Assembly: GCF_963677065.1 (NCBI RefSeq)
Contig: NZ_OY781872.1
Span: forward strand, 2,909,419-2,973,418
Length of the DNA stretch: 64,000 bases
Direction of reading: 5' to 3'
DNA from: an uncultured Methanoregula sp.
GTDB lineage: Archaea; Halobacteriota; Methanomicrobia; Methanomicrobiales; Methanospirillaceae
A program made the translations under genes and the position numbers. Numbering within the stretch: the stretch's first letter is position 1; each line of letters begins with the position of its first letter. The notes under the pieces were generated by a model. That model did no database searches. It was not told the DNA's origin and was given only the letters and a program-made list of their open reading frames with translations. Of this stretch, positions 1-9,301 are shown one piece after another.

Positions 1-2
1 AA

Positions 3-1937
3 GTGTTCATTACAACTCCCGTTTTTTCCGAGACCTGGGTAGCTGCACTTGCCAGGATTGTTGTTTTTATCCTCCTTGCCGGGATAATCTCCTGGATCAG
101 CGGGAGAATGCATCACGACACCCGGATGTGTCACCGGCTCGTATCCATGGTCAAGTCCTCCAACGATGCGATTATCGGAGAGACACTGGACGGGATCATC
201 ACCGACTGGAATGACGGCGCAACGCAACTCTATGGCTATACCGCCCAAGAAATGGAGGGCAAACCGATCTCGCTGATCATTCCGGAATACCGGGAAACTG
301 AACTATCCGGGCTCTTTGCAAAGATACAAAAAGGCATTCCGGTTGAGCGATATGAGACTGAACGTAAGACCAAAGACGGCAGGATTCTCACAGTCTCGCT
401 TTCCCTCTCCCCCATCATTGACGAGAGGGGAGGGATCATCGGAGCATCGGTCAGTGCTCATGATATTACAAAACAAAAAGAGATGCAGAATGAGATCCTC
501 CGGGCGAAGAACGAGTGGGAACTGACGTTTGATGCGGTTCCGGATATGATCGCCATCATCGATCGCAACCACCGGATCCTGCGGGTCAATCAGTCGATGG
601 CACAGCGAATCGGGCTTGCACCGGATCAGATGATTGGCCGGGCGTGCTACAAGCTCATCCATACACGAAATGAACCCCTGGGGATCTGCCCCCATTCCCG
701 GCTTCTCGCCGACGGCAATCCCCACTCCGTCGATATCCATGAAGATAACCTGAATGGGGATTTCCAGGTAACGGTCTCGCCATTGCATAACGGGGCCGGT
801 GAAGTAATCGGGAGCGTACATATCCTGCATGACATCACCGAGGCCAAGAGGACGCAGGAGAGCCTGGCTGACCGGGAACGTTTCCTCAACCGTCTTCTCG
901 AAACCATCTCCAGCCCCATCTTCTACAAGGACAAATCCGGGGTATTCATCGGCTGCAACTCCTCGTTTGAAAAATTTACCGGATTCAGTAAGAACAGGAT
1001 CATCGGAAAGACCGTTTACGATATAGCTCCCAGGGATCTTGCCGATATTTATTCCCGGATGGATGACGAACTCTTTGCATCACCCGGGTCCCAGGTGTAT
1101 GAATCCCAGGTCAGGTATGCTGACGGCTCGCTCCACGATGTCATTTTCACCAAATCCACGCTCAATGACCGGGAGGGCAGGACAGAAGGGCTTGTCGGTG
1201 TGATCCTCGACATCACCGATCGCAAACGCGATGAAGTGGCGCTGCAGCAGGCCATCAAAAAACTCAATATGCTCTCGTCCATCACCCGGCATGATATTCT
1301 CAACCAGCTCATGGGACTCCAGACATTTCTTGAATTGTCAAAGGAGATTGCAACTGATGCGGATGTCAGGCATTATATTGAGAAAGAAGAGAAGGCGGCA
1401 GATGCAATCGGGAGACAGATCGAGTTTACCCGTTATTACCAGGATATCGGGGTCAATGTGCCGCAGTGGCACGATCTTGTGCAGACGATCCAGAAATCCA
1501 TGGCGCAACTGAACCTTGAGGGCGTTGAAGTAACGGTCAGCCCCCCACCGGTCGAGATCTTTGCAGATCCTCTTATCGAGAAAGTCTTTTACAATCTTGT
1601 TGAAAACTCGCTTCGCCACGGGGGCGGCGTGACAGCAATAACCTTCTCGGGAGAAGAGACCGAAAAAGGACTAATTGTCACGTATCGCGACAATGGTATC
1701 GGCATTCCCATGGAAGACAAGACCCGTCTCTTCCAGAAAGGCTTTGGAAAGAATACCGGCCTTGGACTGTTCCTGTCCCGCGAGATCCTCTCGATTACCG
1801 GCCTCTCCATCCAGGAAAACGGAACTGCCGGAAACGGGGTCCGGTTTGATATCATTGCACCCATAGGCAAGTACAGGTCCCTGTCCCATCCCCCCGATTC
1901 CGGGGGAACTCCCTCGAATTCCAGCCCATCCCGGTGA
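3..1937 (+). CDS. PAS-domain sensor histidine kinase (N-terminus may be cut by window edge)
   Basis: This is a membrane-tethered sensor kinase that would autophosphorylate on histidine in response to an unknown signal. One hydrophobic segment spans about residues 15-33. Three PAS domains follow, at about 48-165, 170-285 and 288-410. The phosphoacceptor box reads SITRHDILNQL with the histidine at about residue 430. A HATPase domain follows, with an N box (ENSLRHGG, near 534) and a G box (GKNTGLGLFLS). The GTG at position 3 is the first start inside the window, so the gene may begin upstream. It ends 6 nt before the next gene, which suggests co-transcription. No response regulator lies beside it. 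The family assignment is firm; the signal is unknown. Confidence 0.88.
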   Translation: MFITTPVFSETWVAALARIVVFILLAGIISWISGRMHHDTRMCHRLVSMVKSSNDAIIGETLDGIITDWNDGATQLYGYTAQEMEGKPISLIIPEYRETELSGLFAKIQKGIPVERYETERKTKDGRILTVSLSLSPIIDERGGIIGASVSAHDITKQKEMQNEILRAKNEWELTFDAVPDMIAIIDRNHRILRVNQSMAQRIGLAPDQMIGRACYKLIHTRNEPLGICPHSRLLADGNPHSVDIHEDNLNGDFQVTVSPLHNGAGEVIGSVHILHDITEAKRTQESLADRERFLNRLLETISSPIFYKDKSGVFIGCNSSFEKFTGFSKNRIIGKTVYDIAPRDLADIYSRMDDELFASPGSQVYESQVRYADGSLHDVIFTKSTLNDREGRTEGLVGVILDITDRKRDEVALQQAIKKLNMLSSITRHDILNQLMGLQTFLELSKEIATDADVRHYIEKEEKAADAIGRQIEFTRYYQDIGVNVPQWHDLVQTIQKSMAQLNLEGVEVTVSPPPVEIFADPLIEKVFYNLVENSLRHGGGVTAITFSGEETEKGLIVTYRDNGIGIPMEDKTRLFQKGFGKNTGLGLFLSREILSITGLSIQENGTAGNGVRFDIIAPIGKYRSLSHPPDSGGTPSNSSPSR

Positions 1938-1943
1938 TGTCCG

Positions 1944-2825
1944 ATGCCTGAAAAAACCATATCCCCCGACATGTTGCCATCTTTTATTGCCCTGCAGAAG
2001 GCAGAACTGACCGAGCACCTGATCTATACACGGATAGCTGCAGTAACAAAAGATGTCCATAACCGGAAGGTCCTTGAAAGGATTGCCGGAGAGGAACTCA
2101 ATCATTACGGGATCTGGAAGCAGTATACAAAAACAGACGTGGGACCCTCGTTCCTGCTCGTATGGCTGTACACGCTGGCTGCCCGGATCCTCGGGATAAC
2201 GTTTACGCTCAAGATACTCGAACGGGTCGAGCACCGGGCACAGGGAATGGACCGGATGATGCCCGAGGGCATCCCGGAAGTTGCGGGTATTCTTGAAAAC
2301 GAGGAGAGGCACGAGCAGGAACTTATTGCCCTGATCGATGAAGAGCGGCTGAAGTATGTCGGATCAGTTGTGCTTGGCCTCAACGATGCCCTGGTGGAAT
2401 TTACCGGTACGCTCGCCGGCCTGACATTCGCCATCCAGAATTCGCAGATCATTGCAGCTGCCGGCCTTATTACGGGGGTTGCAGCCTCACTATCCATGGC
2501 CTCATCGGAATACCTCTCGCAGCGATCGGACGCGGGGCCTTCGGATCCATTCAAAGCTGCGATCTATACCGGGTTTACGTACATCGTCACGGTAACGCTG
2601 CTGATACTGCCGTTCCTCGTATTGTCTTCCCCCTACATTGCCCTGGTCTTCACCCTGTGCGGGGCAGTAAGCATCATCTTCCTCTTCACCTTCTATATCT
2701 CGGTTGCGAAGGATCTTCCTTTCTGGAGGCGGTTCGGCGAGATGGCAGCGATCAGCCTTGGTATTGCAGGGATCTCTTTTGTGATCGGCCTGGTTATCCG
2801 GGTATTCCTGAATGTCAATGTATAA
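1944..2825 (+). CDS. Ferritin-like domain fused to VIT1/CCC1 transporter
   Basis: The protein probably moves iron or manganese across the membrane. Residues 1 to about 135 form a ferritin/rubrerythrin-like helical domain with metal-ligand candidates in KAELTEHLIYTRIA, GEELNHYGIWK and ENEERHEQELI. From about residue 140 it has the VIT1/CCC1 transporter core (VLGLNDALVEFTGTLAGL, then SMASSEYLSQRSD), with four to five membrane helices to the C-terminus. This layout matches membrane-bound ferritin (MbfA-like) proteins, which export iron. The start lies 6 nt after the kinase stop. Family assignment is strong; metal and direction of transport are inferred. Confidence 0.88.
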   Translation: MPEKTISPDMLPSFIALQKAELTEHLIYTRIAAVTKDVHNRKVLERIAGEELNHYGIWKQYTKTDVGPSFLLVWLYTLAARILGITFTLKILERVEHRAQGMDRMMPEGIPEVAGILENEERHEQELIALIDEERLKYVGSVVLGLNDALVEFTGTLAGLTFAIQNSQIIAAAGLITGVAASLSMASSEYLSQRSDAGPSDPFKAAIYTGFTYIVTVTLLILPFLVLSSPYIALVFTLCGAVSIIFLFTFYISVAKDLPFWRRFGEMAAISLGIAGISFVIGLVIRVFLNVNV

Positions 2826-3076
2826 CACCGGATACCATACATCCCTGATTTTTCCCAAAAGATTACCCCAGGGGACGCAAGGGAACAATTCCCATAAGAA
2901 TTGATCCGTGAAGCTGCCCTTAACAGCCGGGGGACAAAGATCCAAATTGGTGGGTTTATTACATCGGACGGTTCTTTAGAGTGTATGAATACCGGGAGAA
3001 GGAAGTCCGATCTCACGCGTATGGCAACAATTGAGCTATCCGCAGGTGCTCCTCCCGTATGCAGGAGGTATCGTGT

Positions 3077-5203
3077 ATGAACCGCTGGAATATTCGTCTG
3101 CCGGCCTGCAGTGTTCTTGTCAAGATTCTCCTTGTATTCCTCGTCCTCTCGGTCCTGTCGCTCCTGGCTTGCGGAATCGTGGCATTTATAACGATCAGCG
3201 ATGTCGGGTATTCAGCGGAACAGGACACCCTCTCTCTCGGGAGCCAGGCCATCGATGATACCACCCGGGCCCTTGAAACCGCTGCCGAAAAACACTTGAC
3301 CCAGATGGCCTATGACGAGGCTGAGATCACCAATGTCCTGTTTGAAGATACGATCACCGAGATGGAGATCCTTGCTGCCCAGGCCAGGACCACCGGTCAT
3401 AATCAGCCCCTGAATCCCATCACCCCGGTATATTCCCGGGAGACAATACCACCCGATCCAGCCGGTGCTACGGTCATCTTCTCTGCCCCCGGGGTCGATA
3501 CCGCCCGGAATACCGAGGAGTACCGGACCCTTGGCGGCATGAGCGATATTCTGAAAGCGGTCTATTACGCTGACAGCAACCTGACGAGTGTGTACATTAC
3601 CACGGATTCCGGAATTACCCTCATGTACCCGTGGAGGGATTTCACAAACGATACGCCCGATTCCCGGGATCGCGAATGGTTCACCGGTGCAAAAAAGACC
3701 GGATCGGTCTACTGGTCGGAGCCGTATATTGATTCTGCCGGGCAGGGTATCGTTGTCACCGCATCAAAAGCGATCGATACAAAGTACGGTACCTGGGTTG
3801 TCGGGAGCGATGTTACCGTTGATACGATCAATTCGGCGTACCTCAACCGGACCCTTGGGAGCCGCGGATATGCCGTTCTCATGGACAACGGGGGAAATAT
3901 TATCAGTCGCCCGGGGCTCTCGGCGGGTGTCGAAGATCCCATGAGATATGTCCCGGAAAATGCATTCCGTAATAAGGATCCGGCCATCCTGGCAATCAGC
4001 CGGAACATGATTGCCGGCAGGTCTGGGATCGAGAAGACCCGTTTTGGGACAACCGAAACGTACGTTGCGTATGCCCCGGTCAGAGCCCTGAACTGGAGTT
4101 ATGCGGTCTCCATACCGGTGGATGAAGTTACCGCCCCGATACAATCCACCCGGGAGCGGATATCGGCGGCAACCCTGAACACCAGCATACGGATCAATGA
4201 ACAGACGGATCGCATCAGGGATATCTTCGCGGTCCTGACCCTGATACTCATATTCATAGTCGCGATACTGGCAGTATTCCTGGCCCGGATGATCACCCGC
4301 CCGGTTGAAGCATTAAAAGAGGGTGCATCTGCTCTCGGGCAGGGCAATCTGGATTACCGGGTTCACCTGGACACCCGCGATGAGTTTGAGGAGCTTGCCC
4401 GTTCATTCAACCAGATGGCAGGAGATCTCAAACAGAATATCGACGATCTCAGACGCACCACTGCCGAGAAGGAACGCTATACAAAAGAGCTCGAGATCGC
4501 AAAAGAGATCCAGCTGAGTTTCCTCCCGGAGGTGATCCCTGAAATCCCGGCATATGATCTGGCAGCCACCACTATCCCGGCAATGGAGATCGGGGGAGAT
4601 CTCTACGACTTCATCCCCCTTGAAAACGGAAACTGGGGGCTCGTTATTGCGGATGTATCCGGCAAAAGCATCAGTGCCGCATTATACATGGCACTGTCCC
4701 GGACGCTTCTCCATGCGGGTGCAGGAGAGCATCCATTTCCAACATCTACCGTGCAGTGGGTAAACCGGATGCTCTTTGACGATGGAAGATCGGGCATGTT
4801 CATCACGGTTTTCTACGGCGTCCTCGATCCGGTATCCAGAATATTCGGGTATGTGAACGCAGGACATAATCCCCCGCTTATCCTTAAGAAAAACGAACAA
4901 AAAGCCCGGTACCTGGAAGGAAACGATATTGCTCTCGGAGTTCTACCGGAAGTGAAGGCCAAATCACATGAGATCGTCCTTGAACCGGGGGATATTTTAT
5001 TCCTCTATACCGATGGAGTAACAGAAGCGTTCAACAATCAGGATCAGGATTATGGCGAAGAGCGCCTGATAACTTACCTGGAAAAGAACCGGACACTCCC
5101 GGCCCGGGAACTGCTTATGGGAGTTCTTGAAGAAATTTGTCAGTTCCGAAAGGATGCACCCCAGTCTGACGATATTACCCTGCTGGTCCTCCGGGTGAAG
5201 TGA
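3077..5203 (+). CDS. Receptor with extracellular sensor, HAMP and SpoIIE-type PP2C phosphatase
   Basis: This is a signal-transducing serine/threonine phosphatase of the RsbU/SpoIIE type. A membrane helix at about residues 8-35 is followed by a long extracytoplasmic region resembling dCache (VYITTDSGITLMYPW, then DREWFTGAK). A second helix lies near 385-405. The HAMP region follows (ITRPVEALKEGASALGQGNLDYR), then a short coiled coil, then the phosphatase domain beginning EIQLSFLPE with metal-binding aspartates in GGDLYDF, IADVSGKS, LYTDGVTEA and QSDDITLLV. The ATG at 3077 is chosen because GGAGGT precedes it at 3065-3070; an in-frame ATG at 3059 lacks this. In bacteria such proteins control anti-sigma partners; the archaeal target is unknown. 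Confidence 0.88.
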   Translation: MNRWNIRLPACSVLVKILLVFLVLSVLSLLACGIVAFITISDVGYSAEQDTLSLGSQAIDDTTRALETAAEKHLTQMAYDEAEITNVLFEDTITEMEILAAQARTTGHNQPLNPITPVYSRETIPPDPAGATVIFSAPGVDTARNTEEYRTLGGMSDILKAVYYADSNLTSVYITTDSGITLMYPWRDFTNDTPDSRDREWFTGAKKTGSVYWSEPYIDSAGQGIVVTASKAIDTKYGTWVVGSDVTVDTINSAYLNRTLGSRGYAVLMDNGGNIISRPGLSAGVEDPMRYVPENAFRNKDPAILAISRNMIAGRSGIEKTRFGTTETYVAYAPVRALNWSYAVSIPVDEVTAPIQSTRERISAATLNTSIRINEQTDRIRDIFAVLTLILIFIVAILAVFLARMITRPVEALKEGASALGQGNLDYRVHLDTRDEFEELARSFNQMAGDLKQNIDDLRRTTAEKERYTKELEIAKEIQLSFLPEVIPEIPAYDLAATTIPAMEIGGDLYDFIPLENGNWGLVIADVSGKSISAALYMALSRTLLHAGAGEHPFPTSTVQWVNRMLFDDGRSGMFITVFYGVLDPVSRIFGYVNAGHNPPLILKKNEQKARYLEGNDIALGVLPEVKAKSHEIVLEPGDILFLYTDGVTEAFNNQDQDYGEERLITYLEKNRTLPARELLMGVLEEICQFRKDAPQSDDITLLVLRVK

Positions 5204-5248
5204 AGGAAATTCTGACAGAATGAACAGGCAGGGGGACAAATAAGAAAA

Positions 5249-5839
5249 TCAGGGTATCCCCTTGTCGCACCGTACAGGAGTGCGATCAGGACTGTTCAGG
5301 GTATGGGCATTCATTTCAGGCAAAACCTCGTGCAGGTTTTCTGCGATACTAGAAACATTCTCATCAAGGCTCCTGATGAGACGCTCCAGTTCCAAAAGAT
5401 TATGATCCTTTTTCAGCTCGGCAAGCAGGACTGCAATGATCTCCCGTTCTGCAGGGTACCGGGTGGAGGGGTCAAGAGGGGAGCCGAGGAAGGCATAACA
5501 GAGTGCAGCCTGATACGCCTGGGTAAGATGCAGCAGTTCACTCAAGAGGAGTTTCCGGAAGGCCGGCCCGGAGTTCTGTTCAAATTCCCCGAACTGGCGG
5601 GTGATCCGGGCATATTCCTGCCAAAGGACAGAAGGAATATCCATTTCCTCTGATGCAAGAGCATCGATACAGGCAAGGGTATGATGTCTCTCGTAATACG
5701 GGGCATAGGCGGGAAGTTCTCCGGTAAGATTGTTGTCCGTAAAACAGATCTGGTGATTCCTGACAGCGGTGTCATATTTCTGCAATCGGTGCCGTAGAGA
5801 GTGAATTGTCGTCGAGTCCATAGGGATGCCTGTTGTCAC
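5249..5839 (-). CDS. Conserved-looking hypothetical helical protein
   Basis: I do not recognise this 196-residue protein. It is predicted soluble and largely helical, with no signal peptide or membrane segment. Two histidines occur together in YYERHHTLACIDAL near the middle of the N-terminal half, and the acidic C-terminal half contains LLAELKKDHNLLELERLI, which could form a coiled coil or helical bundle. The general look recalls four-helix hemerythrin-like or DUF47-like bundles, but no diagnostic motif is present. It converges on the SpoIIE gene, 45 nt apart. An in-frame ATG at 5821 is an alternative start. Confidence 0.6.
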   Translation of the reverse strand: MTTGIPMDSTTIHSLRHRLQKYDTAVRNHQICFTDNNLTGELPAYAPYYERHHTLACIDALASEEMDIPSVLWQEYARITRQFGEFEQNSGPAFRKLLLSELLHLTQAYQAALCYAFLGSPLDPSTRYPAEREIIAVLLAELKKDHNLLELERLIRSLDENVSSIAENLHEVLPEMNAHTLNSPDRTPVRCDKGIP

Positions 5840-6118
5840 GTCGGATAATTAGGATCGGGGAAGGGAAAACAATAAGAAATGTTCCTTTCATGTTGCCCGT
5901 TTTTCTTAAAAAATATTTCCGGGAAGGCACGCTATCCGGGTAGAGAATATCTTTTTCCTCCACGGATCCGATTCGGAAGATATTCTACCCTTAAAATCAG
6001 CATCGGATTGTGATAATCTCCCTAGAGTCAGGGGCAGGTATATCTCTCCATGCGAATGCCAGCCGGGTATATTTGGGAAAAAGAGAGGTAAAACATCCCC
6101 TGGGTTTCAGACATGCGG

Positions 6119-8041
6119 CTATGGTTCGGGCTGTTGCTGCGTTCCGCAATGGAATGTTCCATAGCCTTCGACCATGGCCCTGGCATTGATTCCGACAACG
6201 TCCCGGGTGGGAAAAATCTCCCGGAGGATTGAAAGCGCCACGTTATCTGCAGGATCATCGAAGATCGGAACGATCACGGTCTTGTTGCCGATGTAAAAAT
6301 TCGTGTAACTCGCCGGATAGCGTCCATCCGCATCCTCGATCTTTTTTGGCATGGGCAATTTTATGACCGTGAACGGTCGTCCTTCCTGATCAGTGGACTG
6401 ACTCAGGATCGTGTAATTTTCTAAAAGCGCAGAATAATTTGCATCAGCACTATCGGTCTCATAGGCACAGACAATGGTCGAAGGCCCGACAAACCGGGCA
6501 ATATCATCGATATGACCATCCGTATCATCGCCTTCAACACCACAATTGAGCCAGATCACCTTCTCAACGCCAAGGAAAATTTTGAGTTTCTCCTCGATAT
6601 CATCAGCGGAGAGTTTTGGGTTCCGGTTCGGGTTGAGAAGGCAGGCTTTCGTGGTCAGGACAGTACCTTTGCCATTGACATCGATTGATCCGCCTTCCAG
6701 AATAATCCCCGGCTCGAAAAGGGGCAGACTGAGACGGCGGTTCATCATGAAGGGGATCTTGCCGTCCTGGATCTGCCGCTCATATTTTCCGCCCCAGGCA
6801 TTGAAATTCCAGCGCACGAGTGCCAGTTTCTTCTGCGCACGGTTCACAACAAAGGTCGGGCCGTAATCGCGGATCCAGACATCTACATATTCGCTGGTAT
6901 GAAGCGTGATCCGGGAAAGATCAACACCCATCTCCCTCAGACGGGCCCTGACCTGGCGGTGGACGATGGCCGTCGGGACAAAAAGTTCAACGCGTTCGGA
7001 AGTGTGGATCTTCTCGACAAACTCGTAGTATGCTTTTTCCACGAGGGATAGCTGAGGGAACGTATCCTTGTTGTTCGGCCAGGAAAGCCAGACGGCTGCA
7101 TGAGGTTCCCATTCGGCAGGCATGTGGAATCCGCGGTTCTTCGGGGTATCTCCTTCGCGCAAGGCCGGAAATTCCCCGCTCTCGCCCGGGAACAGGGTGC
7201 CAATGCGGCCATAGGTCTCAGGACGGCGGTTCCGGAAAAAGCCCCACGAATCCCTGACTTCCCGGTTCATCGTAATGTCGAGAGTTGCGATCAGGGTCTC
7301 TTCAGAATCCCCTGACCGGGCAATAATTTTACCAAATGCATCGCAGACAAAGGATCCGCCAAAGAACCTTATCTCCCCTTCCTGGCCGACGCGGTTCACC
7401 GCAGCCACATGAACGCTGTTTGCTATTGCATGGCTGCGCTGGATCAGTTCCCAGGCCTCCTGCCAGTTTCCTTCCGCAGGGGTATTTGCATCGGGATGGC
7501 CGATTGCCGTCGGGTAAAAGACGATCTCTGCCCCGTCCAGTGCAACACACCGGGCAGCCTCCGGAAACCACTGGTCAAAGCAGATGAGAACTCCAATCCG
7601 CCCGAATTTTGTCGGAAAAACCCGGTAAGATTCCCCGGGATAGAAGTACTCCTTTTCGAAGAAGCCGGGATCCTGGGGGATATGGACCTTATGGTAAGGA
7701 GCGCTGACACTGCCGTCTGCATCAATGACTACCGCGGAGTTGTAAATCCGGCCTCCGGGCATCTTTTGCAGGATCGGAACAATGATGACAACGCCAAGCC
7801 GGATTGCGAGGGATGAGAAAATTTCCGTTGATTTGCCGGGGATGAACTCGGCGATTTTTGAAAGATCGGCACCTACGTGCTGGGGGAAGTACCGGGACCG
7901 GTAGAGCTCGGGCAGGCAGATGATCCGGGCTCCGGATCTGGCGGCAGCTTCAACACGTTCCAGTGCTTTTTTCTGGTTCTCATCCATATCCGGGCCAACG
8001 GACATCTGGATGAGGCCGATCACAACGGTTCCCGATTCCAT
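6119..8041 (-). CDS. Fusion of N-carbamoylputrescine amidase and agmatine deiminase
   Basis: One 640-residue chain carries both enzymes of the agmatine-to-putrescine route. Residues 1 to about 290 form a nitrilase-family amidase with the Glu-Lys-Cys triad at E45 (LPELY), K118 (YHKVH) and C154 (LICFDQWFPE), as in N-carbamoylputrescine amidohydrolase (AguB). Residues from about 304 form an agmatine deiminase (AguA, guanidino-group-modifying fold), with AEWEPHAAVWLSWP, WIRDYGPTFV, EGGSIDVNG, a DDTDGH segment and the nucleophile at C632 in FHCGTQQQP. Together the domains would convert agmatine to N-carbamoylputrescine and then to putrescine, CO2 and ammonia. Both active sites look intact. A separate agmatinase lies at 44840-45814. 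The domain order is AguB-AguA. Confidence 0.9.
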   Translation of the reverse strand: MESGTVVIGLIQMSVGPDMDENQKKALERVEAAARSGARIICLPELYRSRYFPQHVGADLSKIAEFIPGKSTEIFSSLAIRLGVVIIVPILQKMPGGRIYNSAVVIDADGSVSAPYHKVHIPQDPGFFEKEYFYPGESYRVFPTKFGRIGVLICFDQWFPEAARCVALDGAEIVFYPTAIGHPDANTPAEGNWQEAWELIQRSHAIANSVHVAAVNRVGQEGEIRFFGGSFVCDAFGKIIARSGDSEETLIATLDITMNREVRDSWGFFRNRRPETYGRIGTLFPGESGEFPALREGDTPKNRGFHMPAEWEPHAAVWLSWPNNKDTFPQLSLVEKAYYEFVEKIHTSERVELFVPTAIVHRQVRARLREMGVDLSRITLHTSEYVDVWIRDYGPTFVVNRAQKKLALVRWNFNAWGGKYERQIQDGKIPFMMNRRLSLPLFEPGIILEGGSIDVNGKGTVLTTKACLLNPNRNPKLSADDIEEKLKIFLGVEKVIWLNCGVEGDDTDGHIDDIARFVGPSTIVCAYETDSADANYSALLENYTILSQSTDQEGRPFTVIKLPMPKKIEDADGRYPASYTNFYIGNKTVIVPIFDDPADNVALSILREIFPTRDVVGINARAMVEGYGTFHCGTQQQPEP

Positions 8042-8260
8042 AGATTTCGTGGTATACGGTTTTTCTTATTGGGATAATAGGATATCCATCCGAACCATAA
8101 ATGCGCTGGAAAAACGAGTCGCCCCGGGGATTATTGCAGTGTTGCGGATAGATGCAGAACGAATGCATCAGGCAGGTTACGGAACTGCCGGGTTTCATAC
8201 AGGGAAAAACGGATCATCCCGACGCTGGCGGACACCCGGGGGTCCGGAAAGACAGTCACT

Positions 8261-8292
8261 ATTATATCACCTCATGTCAAAAACATTTGACA
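8261..8292 (+). promoter_or_regulatory. TATA box and 18-bp palindromic operator of the DUF2178/HTH operon
   Basis: A TATA-like ATTATATC lies at 8261-8268. The perfect inverted repeat TGTCAAA-AACA-TTTGACA follows at 8275-8292, where transcription should start. The ATG is at 8303. A repressor bound here would block initiation, and the small HTH protein encoded by the second gene is the obvious candidate. Confidence 0.55.
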
Positions 8293-8302
8293 AAGGCGCT
8301 GC

Positions 8303-8764
8303 ATGAAGAAAAATACTTTTTATCTTTTTATCGGATGTATTGCGCTCGTTCTTCTGGGGCTGTTCTGGTACTCGGTAGAAATTCACAAACCGCTGATCAT
8401 TGAGATAGCCTTCATTCTCGGGATCGTTGCGATCTATCTTGCCCGGAGGAAAGTAACCGATCTGATCGAGGACGAGCGGAGTGCCCAGATTACAGAAAAA
8501 GCAGCGCTGAGAACATTTCAGGTTTTCTGGGTGGTGTTCTGCGCATTTTCCATCGGGGCGGTAATGAACCTGCTCTATGTTCCTCATTTTTCAAAACAGC
8601 GGATAACCAACCGCTCTGTGGAAATCATCCCCCCGGAACTGTTGTCCCTGAAAATGCTGGGATATTTTCAGCTGGGGCTCTTGTGCCTGATGATCTTCCT
8701 GTATGTCGGCTTCAGACTCTATTATGCCCGGAAATATGGGGACTGGGAGACCGATGAAGAATAA
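8303..8764 (+). CDS. DUF2178 family membrane protein
   Basis: This is a 153-residue integral membrane protein. Two N-terminal helices (about residues 7-24 and 31-47) are followed by RRKVTDLIEDERSAQITEKAALRT, a cytoplasmic stretch typical of DUF2178. Two more helices follow, at about 70-90 and 117-137. The family is found in archaea next to small HTH regulators, and its biochemical role is unknown. The next gene overlaps this one by 11 nt, so the two are translationally coupled. Promoter and operator are immediately upstream. Confidence 0.8.
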   Translation: MKKNTFYLFIGCIALVLLGLFWYSVEIHKPLIIEIAFILGIVAIYLARRKVTDLIEDERSAQITEKAALRTFQVFWVVFCAFSIGAVMNLLYVPHFSKQRITNRSVEIIPPELLSLKMLGYFQLGLLCLMIFLYVGFRLYYARKYGDWETDEE

Positions 8765-8972
8765 GATCAAGGTATTCCGGGCAATGCATGATCTGACCCA
8801 GGAAGATCTTGCCCTGGAGATCGGTGTAACGAGACAGACAATTCTCGCTATTGAAAAGGGTAAGTACGTCCCGTCCCTGGATCTTGCATTCAGGATCGCC
8901 CGGCACTTCAATGTGACGATTGAAGAGGTTTTCACTTACGAAAGCGAAGTGCGGACCATCGATATCGATTGA
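8754..8972 (+). CDS. Small HTH (Xre/YozG-like) transcriptional regulator
   Basis: This 72-residue protein is almost entirely one helix-turn-helix domain (LTQEDLALEIGVTRQTILAIEKGKYVPSLDLAFRIARHF), a hallmark of compact Xre-type regulators that accompany DUF2178 proteins. The ATG at 8754 is chosen because the HTH reading begins there (MKNKIKVFRA), as usual for the family. Upstream in-frame codons only overlap the preceding gene. It probably binds the palindrome at 8275-8292 and regulates its own operon; this is inferred from position. Confidence 0.85.
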   Translation: MKNKIKVFRAMHDLTQEDLALEIGVTRQTILAIEKGKYVPSLDLAFRIARHFNVTIEEVFTYESEVRTIDID

Positions 8973-9120
8973 TCTTCCGTATCTGCGTGCGTCACCAATA
9001 CATCCGCCCCCGTTTACAGGGCATCCCGTTCCTGGCTTTGGGTTTCACCGGGCACCTTACTCTTTTTCGCTGTCCAACGGTAGTTTGTTATTGGAATTGC
9101 AATGAGAATGTCTGAAAAAG

Positions 9121-9298
9121 ATATTATATAGTACAAAATGTAAAATATACATTACAAGAGTTCCCCTGATTGAGGAGTCCCGACAAGTACCTTATCGGAT
9201 AACAAACCTGAAAGAACGAAATCTCAATCAGAAAACCTGACCCTGAAATAAAAATTGAAACCAGATCCTGTCTCATGGGAAGATGAGACCCTGGAGGA
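9121..9298 (+). promoter_or_regulatory. Promoter and hairpin leader of the exported-protein/ABC operon
   Basis: The 329-nt gap before the next gene holds AT-rich TATA candidates at 9121-9130 and 9141-9150. It also holds a 7-bp hairpin GTCTCAT-GGGAAG-ATGAGAC at 9270-9289, directly before the ribosome binding site GGAGGA at 9293-9298. The hairpin could influence translation initiation of the operon's first gene. Nothing else is seen between 8973 and 9120. Confidence 0.45.
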
Positions 9299-9301
9299 AT
9301 T

